A stretch of DNA of 64,000 bases, from positions 248,001 to 312,000 of the forward strand of contig NZ_UIDD01000001.1 of NCBI RefSeq assembly GCF_900497695.1, written 5' to 3'. Position numbers and translations under genes: made by a program. Source of the DNA: Pseudomonas wadenswilerensis (lineage in GTDB: Bacteria; Pseudomonadota; Gammaproteobacteria; Pseudomonadales; Pseudomonadaceae). The notes under the pieces are model-generated. The model was given only the letters and a program-made list of their open reading frames with translations. It was not told the DNA's origin and ran no database searches. Positions 17,398 through 26,143 of the stretch are shown here, one piece after another (position 1 is the stretch's first letter; each line of letters begins with the position of its first letter).

Positions 17398-19407
17398 CTA
17401 ACGTTTGAGCATGGCACGGATATCGGCCAGTGCATTGTTGCCACGAGCGGCCTTCACTTCGGTTGGCGCGTCGTCCAGGCCCTCCCAGGCCAGGTCGTCG
17501 TCGGGCAGCTCGTCCAGGAAGCGGCTCGGCGAACAATCGATGATCTCGCCGTACTGCTTGCGCTTGGCGGCAAAGGTGAAGGCCAGGGTCTGACGTGCGC
17601 GGGTAATCCCGACGTAGGCCAGCCGCCGTTCTTCTTCGATGGTGTCGGCTTCGATGCTGGAACGGTGCGGTAGGATTTCCTCTTCCATGCCCATGATGAA
17701 CACGTAGGGGAATTCCAGGCCCTTGGAAGCGTGCAGGGTCATCATCTGCACACCTTCGGCGCCGTCTTCCTCTTCCTGCTGGCGTTCGAGCATGTCGCGC
17801 AGCACCAGCTTGCCGATGGCTTCCTCGATGGTCATGCCACCGTCTTCGTCTTTCTCGAGGGTGTTTTTCAACGCCTCGATCAGGAACCAGACGTTGCCCA
17901 TGCGAAAGTCCGCGGCCTTGTCGCTGGAGCTGTTGGTGCGAATCCAGTTCTCGTAGTCGATGTCCATGATCATGCTGCGCAGGGCAGCGATCGGATCTTC
18001 CAGGGCGACCTGCTCGCGGACCTTGTCCATCCAGCGTTTGAAGCGCTGCAGGCGGTCGGTGTAGCGGCTGTCCAGGTGTTCGCCGAGGCCCAGCTCCTCG
18101 CTGGCGGCGTACATCGAAACCTTGCGCTCGGTGGCGTAGTTGCCAAGTTTTTCCAGGGTGGTCGAGCCGATTTCCCGGCGCGGCACGTTGATCACCCGCA
18201 GGTAGGCGTTATCGTCGTCCGGGTTTACCAGCAGGCGGAAGTAGGCCATCAGGTCTTTGACTTCCTGGCGTCCGAAGAAGCTGTTGCCGCCCGACAGGCG
18301 ATACGGCACCTGGTGGTGCTGCAGCTTCAGCTCGATCAGCTTGGCCTGGTAGTTGCCCCGGTAAAGAATGGCGAAGTCGCTGTAGGGCCGGTCGGTGCGC
18401 AGGTGCAGGCTGAGGATTTCCATGGCCACCCGTTCGGCCTCGGCTTCCTCGTTCTTGCAGCGGATCACGCGGATCTCGTCGCCGTGGCCCATCTCGCTCC
18501 ACAGCTGCTTTTCGAAGGCATGCGGGTTGTTCGAGATGAGTACGTTGGCACAACGCAGGATGCGGCTGGTGGAGCGGTAGTTCTGCTCGAGCATCACCAC
18601 TTTCAGCGACGGGTAGTCGTCCTTGAGCAGCATCAGGTTCTCGGGCCGCGCACCGCGCCAGGCGTAGATCGACTGGTCGTCGTCGCCGACCACGGTGAAC
18701 TGGTTGCGCGTGCCGATCAGCATCTTCACCAGCAAGTACTGGCTGGCGTTGGTGTCCTGGTATTCGTCGACCAGCAGGTAACGTACCTTGTTCTGCCACT
18801 TCTCCAGGACATCGGGGTTGTCCTGGAACAGCTTGACCGGCAGCAGGATCAGGTCGTCGAAGTCCACCGCGTTGAATGCCCGCAGGGTGCGCTGGTAGTG
18901 CGCATAGACCACCGCGGCGGTCTGCTCCTTGGGGTTGCGGGCCTTTTCCAGGGCTTCGGGCGGCAGGATCAGGTCGTTCTTCCAGGCGCCGATCATGTTC
19001 TTGATCTCGTCGACGCCGTCGTCGCCCGAGTATTCCTTCTGCATGATGTCGGTCATCAGGGCTTTGACGTCGGTCTCGTCGAAAATCGAGAAGCCCGGTT
19101 TGAAGCCCAGCCGTTCATGCTCCTTGCGGATGATGTTCAGGCCCAGGTTGTGGAAGGTCGACACGGTCAGGCCGCGGCCTTCGCCCTTGCGCAGCAGGGT
19201 GCCGACCCGCTCCTTCATCTCCCGCGCGGCCTTGTTGGTGAAGGTCATGGCCACGATGTACTGGGCACGGATGCCGCAGTTCTGGATCAGGTGCGCGATC
19301 TTGCGGGTGATCACGCTGGTTTTGCCGGAGCCAGCACCGGCGAGCACCAAAAGAGGGCCGCCGACGTAGTTCACGGCTTCTTGTTGCCGGGGGTTGAGTC
19401 GGGACAT
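17398..19407 (-). CDS. rep: ATP-dependent DNA helicase Rep
   Basis: The 669-residue superfamily 1A helicase unwinds DNA 3' to 5' and helps replication forks past obstacles. The Walker A GAGSGKT is at residues 24-30, the DEYQDTN Walker B motif near 220, QNYRST and GDDDQSIYAWRGA follow, and the late helicase motifs TLHASKGLEFPYVF and VGITRARQTLAF are intact. Length is normal. The promoter region is shared with the divergent GGDEF-EAL gene. Confidence 0.96.
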   Translation of the reverse strand: MSRLNPRQQEAVNYVGGPLLVLAGAGSGKTSVITRKIAHLIQNCGIRAQYIVAMTFTNKAAREMKERVGTLLRKGEGRGLTVSTFHNLGLNIIRKEHERLGFKPGFSIFDETDVKALMTDIMQKEYSGDDGVDEIKNMIGAWKNDLILPPEALEKARNPKEQTAAVVYAHYQRTLRAFNAVDFDDLILLPVKLFQDNPDVLEKWQNKVRYLLVDEYQDTNASQYLLVKMLIGTRNQFTVVGDDDQSIYAWRGARPENLMLLKDDYPSLKVVMLEQNYRSTSRILRCANVLISNNPHAFEKQLWSEMGHGDEIRVIRCKNEEAEAERVAMEILSLHLRTDRPYSDFAILYRGNYQAKLIELKLQHHQVPYRLSGGNSFFGRQEVKDLMAYFRLLVNPDDDNAYLRVINVPRREIGSTTLEKLGNYATERKVSMYAASEELGLGEHLDSRYTDRLQRFKRWMDKVREQVALEDPIAALRSMIMDIDYENWIRTNSSSDKAADFRMGNVWFLIEALKNTLEKDEDGGMTIEEAIGKLVLRDMLERQQEEEDGAEGVQMMTLHASKGLEFPYVFIMGMEEEILPHRSSIEADTIEEERRLAYVGITRARQTLAFTFAAKRKQYGEIIDCSPSRFLDELPDDDLAWEGLDDAPTEVKAARGNNALADIRAMLKR

Positions 19408-19587
19408 GACGAAAACCGGGGACGCTAGAAAAATAGCCGGGCATTTTAGCAGGGGTAGAAAGTTTCTGCCGCGACCGTCTGACAGTGTGACGTACCACGC
19501 GATCTAAATTTGCCGCATTTGATACTTTCCCGCAGGATGCGTGGCGAAACCTGCGGGATGTCGGCAATGGAATGGCATGACTTTAAG

Positions 19588-19602
19588 TGAAAATCATTTT
19601 CA
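19588..19602. promoter_or_regulatory. Fur-like box upstream of the GGDEF-EAL gene
   Basis: TGAAAATCATTTTCA is a perfect 7-1-7 inverted repeat and matches 13 of 15 positions of the Fur core TGATAATNATTATCA. It lies 71 bases before the TTG start of the c-di-GMP gene and 181 bases from rep. Position fits repression of the GGDEF-EAL gene by iron-loaded Fur. Not proven. Confidence 0.55.
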
Positions 19603-19672
19603 TTAATGGTTTAGGATACGCATTCTCGCTGCCCATCGTCATTTGACTGCGCCTACGTCCTAAGGAGCCAGC

Positions 19673-21337
19673 TTGTCTACGCCCGTCGAACCCTTGCGTT
19701 TGCTCCTGCTGGCCGATGAGCCGGAATGGGCCACTGTCTTGCGCGAGTGTCTGCTGCCGATGGCGGGCCAGGCGGTATTGCTGACCGCTCCGAACTGGGA
19801 GGCAGTCGACACCCTGTTTGCCAACGACCGCAATGCGCTGGTGCTGGCGACCCCGCCACTGCAACCGGCGCCCGGGCGCTGCATATTGCCGATGGTTCTG
19901 CTGCTCGAGCACGAGCCGCAGGTGCCGCCGCCGGGGGTCAGCGACTGGCTGATCCGCGACCAACTGACCAGCAATATCCTGCGCCGCAGCCTGCGCCATG
20001 TCCGCGAGCGTGGCGTCCTCGAAGCGACCTTGCAGCGTTTGGCCGAGCAGGACCCGCTGACCGGCATCGCCAACCGCCAGGGCTTTCAGACCCTGTTGGC
20101 AGCGCGCCTGGCTGACAGCGAAGGGCGCGGTGTCGCCCTCGGTCATCTGGACCTCGACAACTTTCGCCATGCCAACGATGCCCTTGGTCATCAGGCCGGC
20201 GACCGGCTGATCCTGCAAGTGGTGGGCCGGCTGAAAAGCCAGCTCGAAGCCGGTGACCAGGTCGCGCGCCTGGGCAGCGACGAATTCGCCCTGTTGATCG
20301 ATACTCGCCGCGAGCCGCAGCGCGCCGAATGGATGGCCGAACGCATCACCGAAGCCCTGGCCGAACCCTACTGGATCGACGGCGAAAGCCTGCTGCTAGG
20401 CTGCAGCCTGGGCGTCGCCCACGCCCGCGCCCAGGGTGGCGCCGACCCGCTGATGTGGCATGCGCACATCGCCATGCAGCAGGCCAAGAGCACCCAGGGC
20501 TGTACCTTCCACGTCTTCAACGAACGCATCAACCGCAACGCCCGCAGCCTTGCCGACCTGGAAAGCGAACTGCGCCGGGCGCTGCGTCGTGACGAGCTGG
20601 AACTGCACTACCAGCCGCGGCTGAACCTGGCCGACGGGCGCATCGTCGGCCTCGAAGCCCTGGTGCGCTGGCGCCATGCCGAACGCGGGCTGCTGCCGCC
20701 CAGCGAGTTCGTGCCCCTGGCCGAGCAGAGCGGGCTGATCGTGCCCCTGGGCTATTGGGTGATTTCCCGTGCCCTGCGCGACATGCAGGCCCTGCGCGAA
20801 CAAGGGCTGGCGCCCTTGCACATGGCGGTGAACCTGTCGTTCCGCCAGTTCCAGGACAGCCAGCTGTTGGCGACCCTGAGCCGGCTGATCATCGAGCACG
20901 GCGTCGATGCCCGCTGGCTGGAGTTCGAGCTGACCGAAACCGCGGTGATGCGGCGCAACGACCTGGTCAAGCAGACCATGGATGCGCTCGGGCGCCTGGG
21001 TGTGCGCTTTTCCCTGGATGACTTCGGTACCGGCTTCTCGTCGTTCGTGCACCTGAACAGCTTGCCGATCACCTTGCTCAAGGTCGATCGCAGCTTTGTC
21101 GGCGGCATGGAGCAGCGCGAAGAAAACCGCAAGCTGGTGCACGCGATGATCAACCTGGCGCACAACCTCAACCTCGAGGTGGTGGCCGAGGGCGTGGAAA
21201 CCCCGGAGCAGATGGACCTGTTGCGCAGTTTTGATTGTGACCAGGTGCAGGGGTTTCTGATCAGCCGGCCGTTGCCGATGGATGAGTTGATGGAGTATCT
21301 GCTGCGTGGTCCGGCGCAGCAGTCGGTGGCTTTGTAG
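19673..21337 (+). CDS. GGDEF-EAL protein, likely c-di-GMP phosphodiesterase (PA5295/ProE-like)
   Basis: The 554-residue cytosolic protein has a receiver-like N-terminal segment (residues 1-115) without clear phosphorylation residues, a GGDEF domain and a C-terminal EAL domain. The GGDEF signature is degenerate (GSDEF at 201-205) and the RxxD inhibitory site is absent (EAGD instead). The EAL domain keeps its active-site residues: EAL at 328-330, NLSFRQ, ELTET, DDFGTGF, LKVD and EGVET. It therefore probably hydrolyses c-di-GMP. A TTG start follows AAGGAG by 5 bases. P. aeruginosa ProE occupies the same position beside rep and a MATE gene. The upstream Fur-like box suggests iron control. Confidence 0.88.
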   Translation: MSTPVEPLRLLLLADEPEWATVLRECLLPMAGQAVLLTAPNWEAVDTLFANDRNALVLATPPLQPAPGRCILPMVLLLEHEPQVPPPGVSDWLIRDQLTSNILRRSLRHVRERGVLEATLQRLAEQDPLTGIANRQGFQTLLAARLADSEGRGVALGHLDLDNFRHANDALGHQAGDRLILQVVGRLKSQLEAGDQVARLGSDEFALLIDTRREPQRAEWMAERITEALAEPYWIDGESLLLGCSLGVAHARAQGGADPLMWHAHIAMQQAKSTQGCTFHVFNERINRNARSLADLESELRRALRRDELELHYQPRLNLADGRIVGLEALVRWRHAERGLLPPSEFVPLAEQSGLIVPLGYWVISRALRDMQALREQGLAPLHMAVNLSFRQFQDSQLLATLSRLIIEHGVDARWLEFELTETAVMRRNDLVKQTMDALGRLGVRFSLDDFGTGFSSFVHLNSLPITLLKVDRSFVGGMEQREENRKLVHAMINLAHNLNLEVVAEGVETPEQMDLLRSFDCDQVQGFLISRPLPMDELMEYLLRGPAQQSVAL

Positions 21338-21342
21338 ATTCT

Positions 21343-21388
21343 GGGGCTGCTTTGCAGCCCATCGCTGGCAAGTCCAGCTCCCACAGGG
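21343..21388. repeat. REP element after the GGDEF-EAL gene
   Basis: GGGGCTGCTTTGCAGCCC hairpin, then ATCGCTGGCAAGTCCAGCT and CCCACAGGG. Only one REP arm is clear. It lies between convergent genes and probably helps terminate both. Confidence 0.7.
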
Positions 21389-21391
21389 CTT

Positions 21392-22783
21392 TCAAACCAC
21401 CGAAGCAGTCACCTTGTTCACCCCACCGGCACTGCCCAGCAAGCGCTTCATTCGCCATTCAAATGCCCAAGTCAGGCTCACCGCCGCACACGCCAGGCCC
21501 AGCGCCAGCCCCCACCACACGCCCACCGCACCCAGGCCGAGGTTGAACGCCAGCAACCAGGCCGCCGGCGCACCGATCACCCAGTAACAGAACAGCCCGA
21601 CCAGGAAGGTGGTCTTGGCATCCTTGAGCCCGCGGATCGAGCCCATGGCAATCGTCTGCACACCATCGAACAGCTCGAACCAGGCGGCGACCATCAGCAG
21701 GCTCACGGCCAGCTGGATGATGTCGGCAAAGGCCGGGTCACCGTGGTCGAGGAACAGCCCCACCAGCGGGTCTGGCAGCAGCCAGAAGAGGATGGCGAAC
21801 ATCAGCATCATCGCCGCGCCAAAACCGATCCCAACCCGGCCAGCGTGTCGGGCACCCAAGAGGTTATCGGCACCGTAATAGAGCCCTACACGCATGGTTA
21901 CGGCATACGACAGGCCCGCCGGAATCATGAACGCGGTCGAGACGATCTGCAGGGCGATCTGGTGCGCGGCAAGTTCGGTGCTGCCGAGCACGCCCATGCA
22001 CAGTGCGGCGAAGGCGAACAGGCCGACCTCGACGGTGTAGGTGCCGCCAATCGGCAAGCCCAGGCGCCACAGCTCGCGCAGGGCTGGCCACGACGGGCGG
22101 CTCAGGCCCTGGCGAATCGGGTAGGGCGCGTAGGCCGGGTGCCAGCGGATATACAACGCCATGGCCACGGCCATGCAGTTGGCAACGATCGCGGTCACCA
22201 GGCCGATGCCCACCAGGCCCAGTTTCGGCAGGCCGAACATGCCCTCGATCAAGGCGTAATTGAGCAGGAAGTTGGCCACTGTGCCGACCAGGCTGATAAC
22301 CATCACCGGCGTCGAACGGCCGATGGCGCTGGTAAAGCCGCGCAGGGCCATGAAGTTCAGGTAGCCGGGCAGGGCGAAGGGCAGCAACAACAGGAACTGC
22401 GCGGCGGCCTCGACGTTGTTGGGGCTCTGGCCGAGCAGTAGCAGCACCGGCTCCAGGTTCCACAGCGCCAGTGCTGCCACCAGGGCCATGACCCAGGCCA
22501 GCCACAACCCGGCCTGGGTCAGGCGGGTGGCGCCGGCGATGTCACCGGCACCCTTGCGAATCGCCACCAGGGTGCCGACCGCGGCGATCACACCCAGGCA
22601 AAAGATCGACACGAACGAATAACTCGCCGCCCCCAGACCACCACCGGCCAGCGCTTGCGGGCTGATGCGGGCCATCATCAGGGTGTCGGTGAGTACCATC
22701 AGCATGTGCGCCAACTGCGAGGCAATCAGCGGCCCGGCCAGGCGCAGCAAAGCCTTGAGTTCATGGGTAGGCGCAGCCTGCAT
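21392..22783 (-). CDS. MATE-family multidrug/cation exporter, NorM-like
   Basis: The 463-residue inner-membrane protein has about twelve hydrophobic helices and two homologous halves, with AGPLIASQLAHMLMVLTDT at the start of TM1, typical of NorM. MATE transporters expel cationic drugs using a Na+ or H+ gradient. The gene corresponds in position to PA5294. It diverges from a LysR gene, and the shared region holds two inverted DnaA boxes. Transport substrates are unknown. Confidence 0.9.
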   Translation of the reverse strand: MQAAPTHELKALLRLAGPLIASQLAHMLMVLTDTLMMARISPQALAGGGLGAASYSFVSIFCLGVIAAVGTLVAIRKGAGDIAGATRLTQAGLWLAWVMALVAALALWNLEPVLLLLGQSPNNVEAAAQFLLLLPFALPGYLNFMALRGFTSAIGRSTPVMVISLVGTVANFLLNYALIEGMFGLPKLGLVGIGLVTAIVANCMAVAMALYIRWHPAYAPYPIRQGLSRPSWPALRELWRLGLPIGGTYTVEVGLFAFAALCMGVLGSTELAAHQIALQIVSTAFMIPAGLSYAVTMRVGLYYGADNLLGARHAGRVGIGFGAAMMLMFAILFWLLPDPLVGLFLDHGDPAFADIIQLAVSLLMVAAWFELFDGVQTIAMGSIRGLKDAKTTFLVGLFCYWVIGAPAAWLLAFNLGLGAVGVWWGLALGLACAAVSLTWAFEWRMKRLLGSAGGVNKVTASVV

Positions 22784-22840
22784 GGAGTCGTCCTTTTCTT
22801 ACGCGATAGATTCAAAGCATGAAAGCTTGAGGCTTTGCAC

Positions 22841-22924
22841 GGTTATCCACAAAAGGATAATAGCGATGCTTGGCATGATTAAAACTCATGGGAGTATGAT
22901 CCTGACGATCGCCTGTGGATAACC
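22841..22924. promoter_or_regulatory. Inverted pair of perfect DnaA boxes
   Basis: GGTTATCCACA (22841-22851) and TGTGGATAACC (22914-22924) form an 11-base inverted repeat 62 bases apart. Each contains the perfect DnaA 9-mer TTATCCACA. The second copy overlaps the leader of the LysR gene. Function is inferred; an operator for the LysR protein is an alternative. Confidence 0.5.
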
Positions 22925-22939
22925 CGGAGCCCGTCCCTC

Positions 22940-23884
22940 ATGTCTCGTCGTTTACCGCCCTTGTACGCACTGCGGGCTTTCGAAGCGGCCGCCCGGCACA
23001 GTTCGTTCACCCGCGCCGCAGATGAGTTATCAATCACCCAGAGCGCGGTCAGCCGGCACATCCGCACCCTTGAGGAGCACTTCGCTTGCCGTTTGTTCGT
23101 GCGCAACGGCCGCAGCCTGCAACTCAGCGAAGCGGCGCGTTTGCTCCTGCCCGGAGTGCGCGAAGGCTTTGCGGCACTGGAGCGGGCTTGCAACACCCTG
23201 CGCAGCGAGGACGACATCCTGCGCATGAAAGCCCCTTCGACCCTGACCATGCGCTGGCTGCTGGCACGCCTGAGCCGCTTTCGCCACCTGCAGCCGGGCA
23301 ACGAAGTACAGCTGACCAGCGCCTGGATGGACGTCGATCATGTCGATTTCAATCATGAGCCTTTCGACTGCGCGGTGTTGCTGAGTGACGGTCACTTCCC
23401 GTCGGATTGGGAGGTCAAGCGGCTGTTTTCCGAGCTGCTGATACCGGTCGGCGCGCCGGAACTGCTCAAGGAAGGGCCCTGGGATGAGCGGCGCCTGGCG
23501 GGTGTCGAGCTGCTTCATCCGACCCCCGACAAGCGCGACTGGCGCAGCTGGCTGGCGCGCATGGACCTCACCGACAAGGTCTCGCTCAAGGGTGGCCAGG
23601 TGTTCGATACCCTGGAACTGGGCATGATCGCCGCTGCCCGGGGTTATGGCGTGTCCATGGGGGACTTGTTGATGGTGGCCGAGGATGTCGCCCAGGCCCG
23701 GCTTAGCCTGCCATGGCCGACGGCGGTTGCCAGCGGGCTGGATTACTACCTGGTCTGGCCGAAAACCCGCCCCGGTGGCGAGCGCTTGCGACGCTTGAGT
23801 GACTTCCTGCAAGGCGAGGCAGACTCCATGGACTTGCCCAAGGTGGAAATACTGGGGCCATCAGCGTCTATCGGAAGCAGTTGA
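22940..23884 (+). CDS. LysR-family regulator, GcvA-like
   Basis: The 314-residue protein has an N-terminal LysR HTH (LPPLYALRAFEAAARHSSF, then AADELSITQSAVSRHIRTLE) and a C-terminal PBP2-type effector domain. The N-terminus resembles the GcvA/AmpR group. It diverges from the MATE exporter and lies upstream of the chemoreceptor gene, either of which could be a target. Effector unknown. Confidence 0.88.
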   Translation: MSRRLPPLYALRAFEAAARHSSFTRAADELSITQSAVSRHIRTLEEHFACRLFVRNGRSLQLSEAARLLLPGVREGFAALERACNTLRSEDDILRMKAPSTLTMRWLLARLSRFRHLQPGNEVQLTSAWMDVDHVDFNHEPFDCAVLLSDGHFPSDWEVKRLFSELLIPVGAPELLKEGPWDERRLAGVELLHPTPDKRDWRSWLARMDLTDKVSLKGGQVFDTLELGMIAAARGYGVSMGDLLMVAEDVAQARLSLPWPTAVASGLDYYLVWPKTRPGGERLRRLSDFLQGEADSMDLPKVEILGPSASIGSS

Positions 23885-24039
23885 ACGTTTGCGCGGGATA
23901 ACCCTGTTGCACACTCAAGTATTGCCGCGCGCCGCCGAAGCAGAGGCATCAGAGCCACGTCTAGATGGCTCGCTTCCCGTATTGATGCGGACGGTCAGCG
24001 TGATCAGGACGATCCCGGCCCCTCTTGCCAGGAGCTTCC

Positions 24040-26019
24040 ATGTCTCAACCCCGTGCCCGGATTGCCTCGCAACTCGGTATCGCCCTCGCCATCGTGCTGG
24101 CCGTGGTGATTACCGGTAGCACCCTGTTTGCCCTGCGTTCGCTGGACAACGCCAACCTGATTACCCGCCAGGAACACCTGGCCAGCGAAGCGCGACTGCT
24201 CGCCGATCAGCTCGATACCTTTCACAGCACTCTGCGCGAAAGCACTCAGCGCCTGAGCGGCTTGTTCGAGAAGCGCTTTGCCGCTGGTTTGCAGTTGCAT
24301 TCCGGGGAGTCGGTGACGGTTGCGGGGGTTGCCACGCCCGCGCTGTACCTGGGTGATCAACTGCTCAACAACGACTTTCGCCAGGTGGATGATTTCCGCC
24401 AGATGACCGCGGGCGTCGCCACCTTGTTCGTGCGCAGCGGTGAAGACTTTGTCCGTATCAGCACCTCGCTGACCAAGCAGGACGGCAGCCGCGCCATCGG
24501 CACGCTGCTCGACCGCCAGCATCCGGCCTACGCCCGCTTGCTGGCCGGTCAGGCCTATGTTGGCCGGGCGAACCTGTTCGAGCGCGATTACATGACCCAG
24601 TACACCCCGGTGCGTGACAGCAGCGGGCGGGTGATTGCGGTGCTGTTCGTCGGCTTCGACTACACCGATGCGCAAAAGGCCCAGTTCGCCAACCTCGGGC
24701 GCTTTCGCATCGGCCAGACCGGCTCACTGGCCCTGCTCGACGACAAGCAGCACTGGCTGGTGCCGCCAGCAGGTGTGCGCCCGGATAGCCAGGCGGCACA
24801 GGCACTTGCCGGATTCACCGCGGGCGAAGGGCGTTTCTGGCATGACGGTGTCGAAGAGCTGTTCAGCGTTGCCGTGCCGTTTGCAGGTGGGCCCTGGACG
24901 GTGGTGGCGAGCATGCCGAAGGCGGAAATCCGCGCGGTAACCTGGAGCGTCGGTACCCGCCTGGCCATCGGCAGCCTGTTGGCGATGCTGCTGGCCGTTG
25001 CTGCGACCCTGTGGCTGTTACGCCGCCGTCTGCGCCCGCTGGGTGATCTGCTGCAGCAAGCGCAAGCCCTGGGTGGCGGTGACCTGCAGGCGCGTCTGCG
25101 GGTATCGAGCAACGATGAAATCGGCCAGCTGGCGCACAGTTTCAACCAGATGGGCGAAGCGCTGGCGAGCATGGTCGAGCACATTCGCGCAGCGGCAGAG
25201 CAGGTCAGTAGCCGTGCCCAGGCATTGTCGGGAATGTCCTCCGGTGCCTGTGAGGGGATGGAGCAGCAGTCCGGCGAAATCACCAGCATGGCCGGTGCCG
25301 TCGAGCAGTTCAGCGCCACTTCGATGAACATTGCCGACAACATGGGCAGCACCGAGCGCATGGCCCAGGACAACGTCCAGCAAACCCGCATTGGCCGCAC
25401 CTCGATGGACCAGGCGTCGTCGTCCCTTGAGCAGATCGCCAGCGCACTGGCCGGCACCGCCGAAGTGATCGACACCCTCGGCCTGCGCTCCCAGGAAATT
25501 GGCGGCATCGTCGGGGTGATCACCTCGATTGCCGAGCAGACCAACCTGCTGGCCTTGAACGCTGCCATTGAAGCGGCGCGGGCCGGTGAACAGGGGCGGG
25601 GCTTTGCCGTGGTCGCGGACGAGGTGCGCAATCTGGCCTCGCGTACCCGTCAGGCTACCGATGAAATCTCGACCATGATCGGCAGCATCCAGCAGGAAAC
25701 CGGTAACGCCATCAGCACCATGGAGCAGGGCAACCGCCTGATGCAGGAAGGGCTGGAGCGCAATGCCAAGGTTGCCGCGGCGCTGGCGCAGATTGATGAA
25801 CGCAGCCGTTCGGCGGGGGAACAGTTTGCCGCCATTACCACGGCAACCCAGGAGCAGAGCAGCACGGCGAATGTGCTCAGCCGTAACCTGCAGAGCATTG
25901 CCCTGGCCAACAGTGAGCAGCGCGAGGTAGCGACCAACCTGGCGGCTACGGCGCGTGAGCTTGAGGGATTGGCGGGGCAGTTGCGGCAGGAAGTGGATCG
26001 CTTTCGGGTTGGGCGTTAG
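24040..26019 (+). CDS. Methyl-accepting chemotaxis protein with periplasmic Cache-type sensor
   Basis: The 659-residue receptor has a TM helix at residues 10-32, a periplasmic domain of about 270 residues, a second TM near 310-330, HAMP (about 330-385) and a cytoplasmic signalling domain. The sensor region resembles the Cache_3-Cache_2 type ([11 protein letters not shown], then [18 protein letters not shown]). The signalling tip [20 protein letters not shown] with the following [15 protein letters not shown] is intact. AGGAG precedes the ATG at 24040. It lies between the LysR gene and hglS, convergent with hglS. The ligand is unknown; small organic acids are common for this sensor class. Confidence 0.9.
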   Translation: MSQPRARIASQLGIALAIVLAVVITGSTLFALRSLDNANLITRQEHLASEARLLADQLDTFHSTLRESTQRLSGLFEKRFAAGLQLHSGESVTVAGVATPALYLGDQLLNNDFRQVDDFRQMTAGVATLFVRSGEDFVRISTSLTKQDGSRAIGTLLDRQHPAYARLLAGQAYVGRANLFERDYMTQYTPVRDSSGRVIAVLFVGFDYTDAQKAQFANLGRFRIGQTGSLALLDDKQHWLVPPAGVRPDSQAAQALAGFTAGEGRFWHDGVEELFSVAVPFAGGPWTVVASMPKAEIRAVTWSVGTRLAIGSLLAMLLAVAATLWLLRRRLRPLGDLLQQAQALGGGDLQARLRVSSNDEIGQLAHSFNQMGEALASMVEHIRAAAEQVSSRAQALSGMSSGACEGMEQQSGEITSMAGAVEQFSATSMNIADNMGSTERMAQDNVQQTRIGRTSMDQASSSLEQIASALAGTAEVIDTLGLRSQEIGGIVGVITSIAEQTNLLALNAAIEAARAGEQGRGFAVVADEVRNLASRTRQATDEISTMIGSIQQETGNAISTMEQGNRLMQEGLERNAKVAAALAQIDERSRSAGEQFAAITTATQEQSSTANVLSRNLQSIALANSEQREVATNLAATARELEGLAGQLRQEVDRFRVGR

Positions 26020-26030
26020 GTTCTAAATCG

Positions 26031-26136
26031 GGGCCGCTTTGCGGCCCATCGCCGGCAAGGCCGGCTCCCACAATGGAACTGCAAACACTGAAACTGTGGG
26101 AGCTGGCTTTGCCAGCGATGGGCTGCGTAGCAGCCC
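26031..26136. repeat. REPIN cluster after the chemoreceptor gene
   Basis: A GGGCCGCTTTGCGGCCC hairpin, ATCGCCGGCAAGGCCGGCT with CCCACA, then the inverse TGTGGGAGCTGGCTTTGCC and a GGGCTGCGTAGCAGCCC hairpin. It lies between convergent genes and partly precedes the hglS stop. Confidence 0.85.
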
Positions 26137-26143
26137 TGGGCTC

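Noticed and set aside
22841..22924. A replication origin based on DnaA boxes
   Set aside because: Only two boxes, no AT-rich unwinding element beside them and no dnaA/dnaN/gidA neighbours. A third isolated perfect box lies inside comM at 33222-33230.
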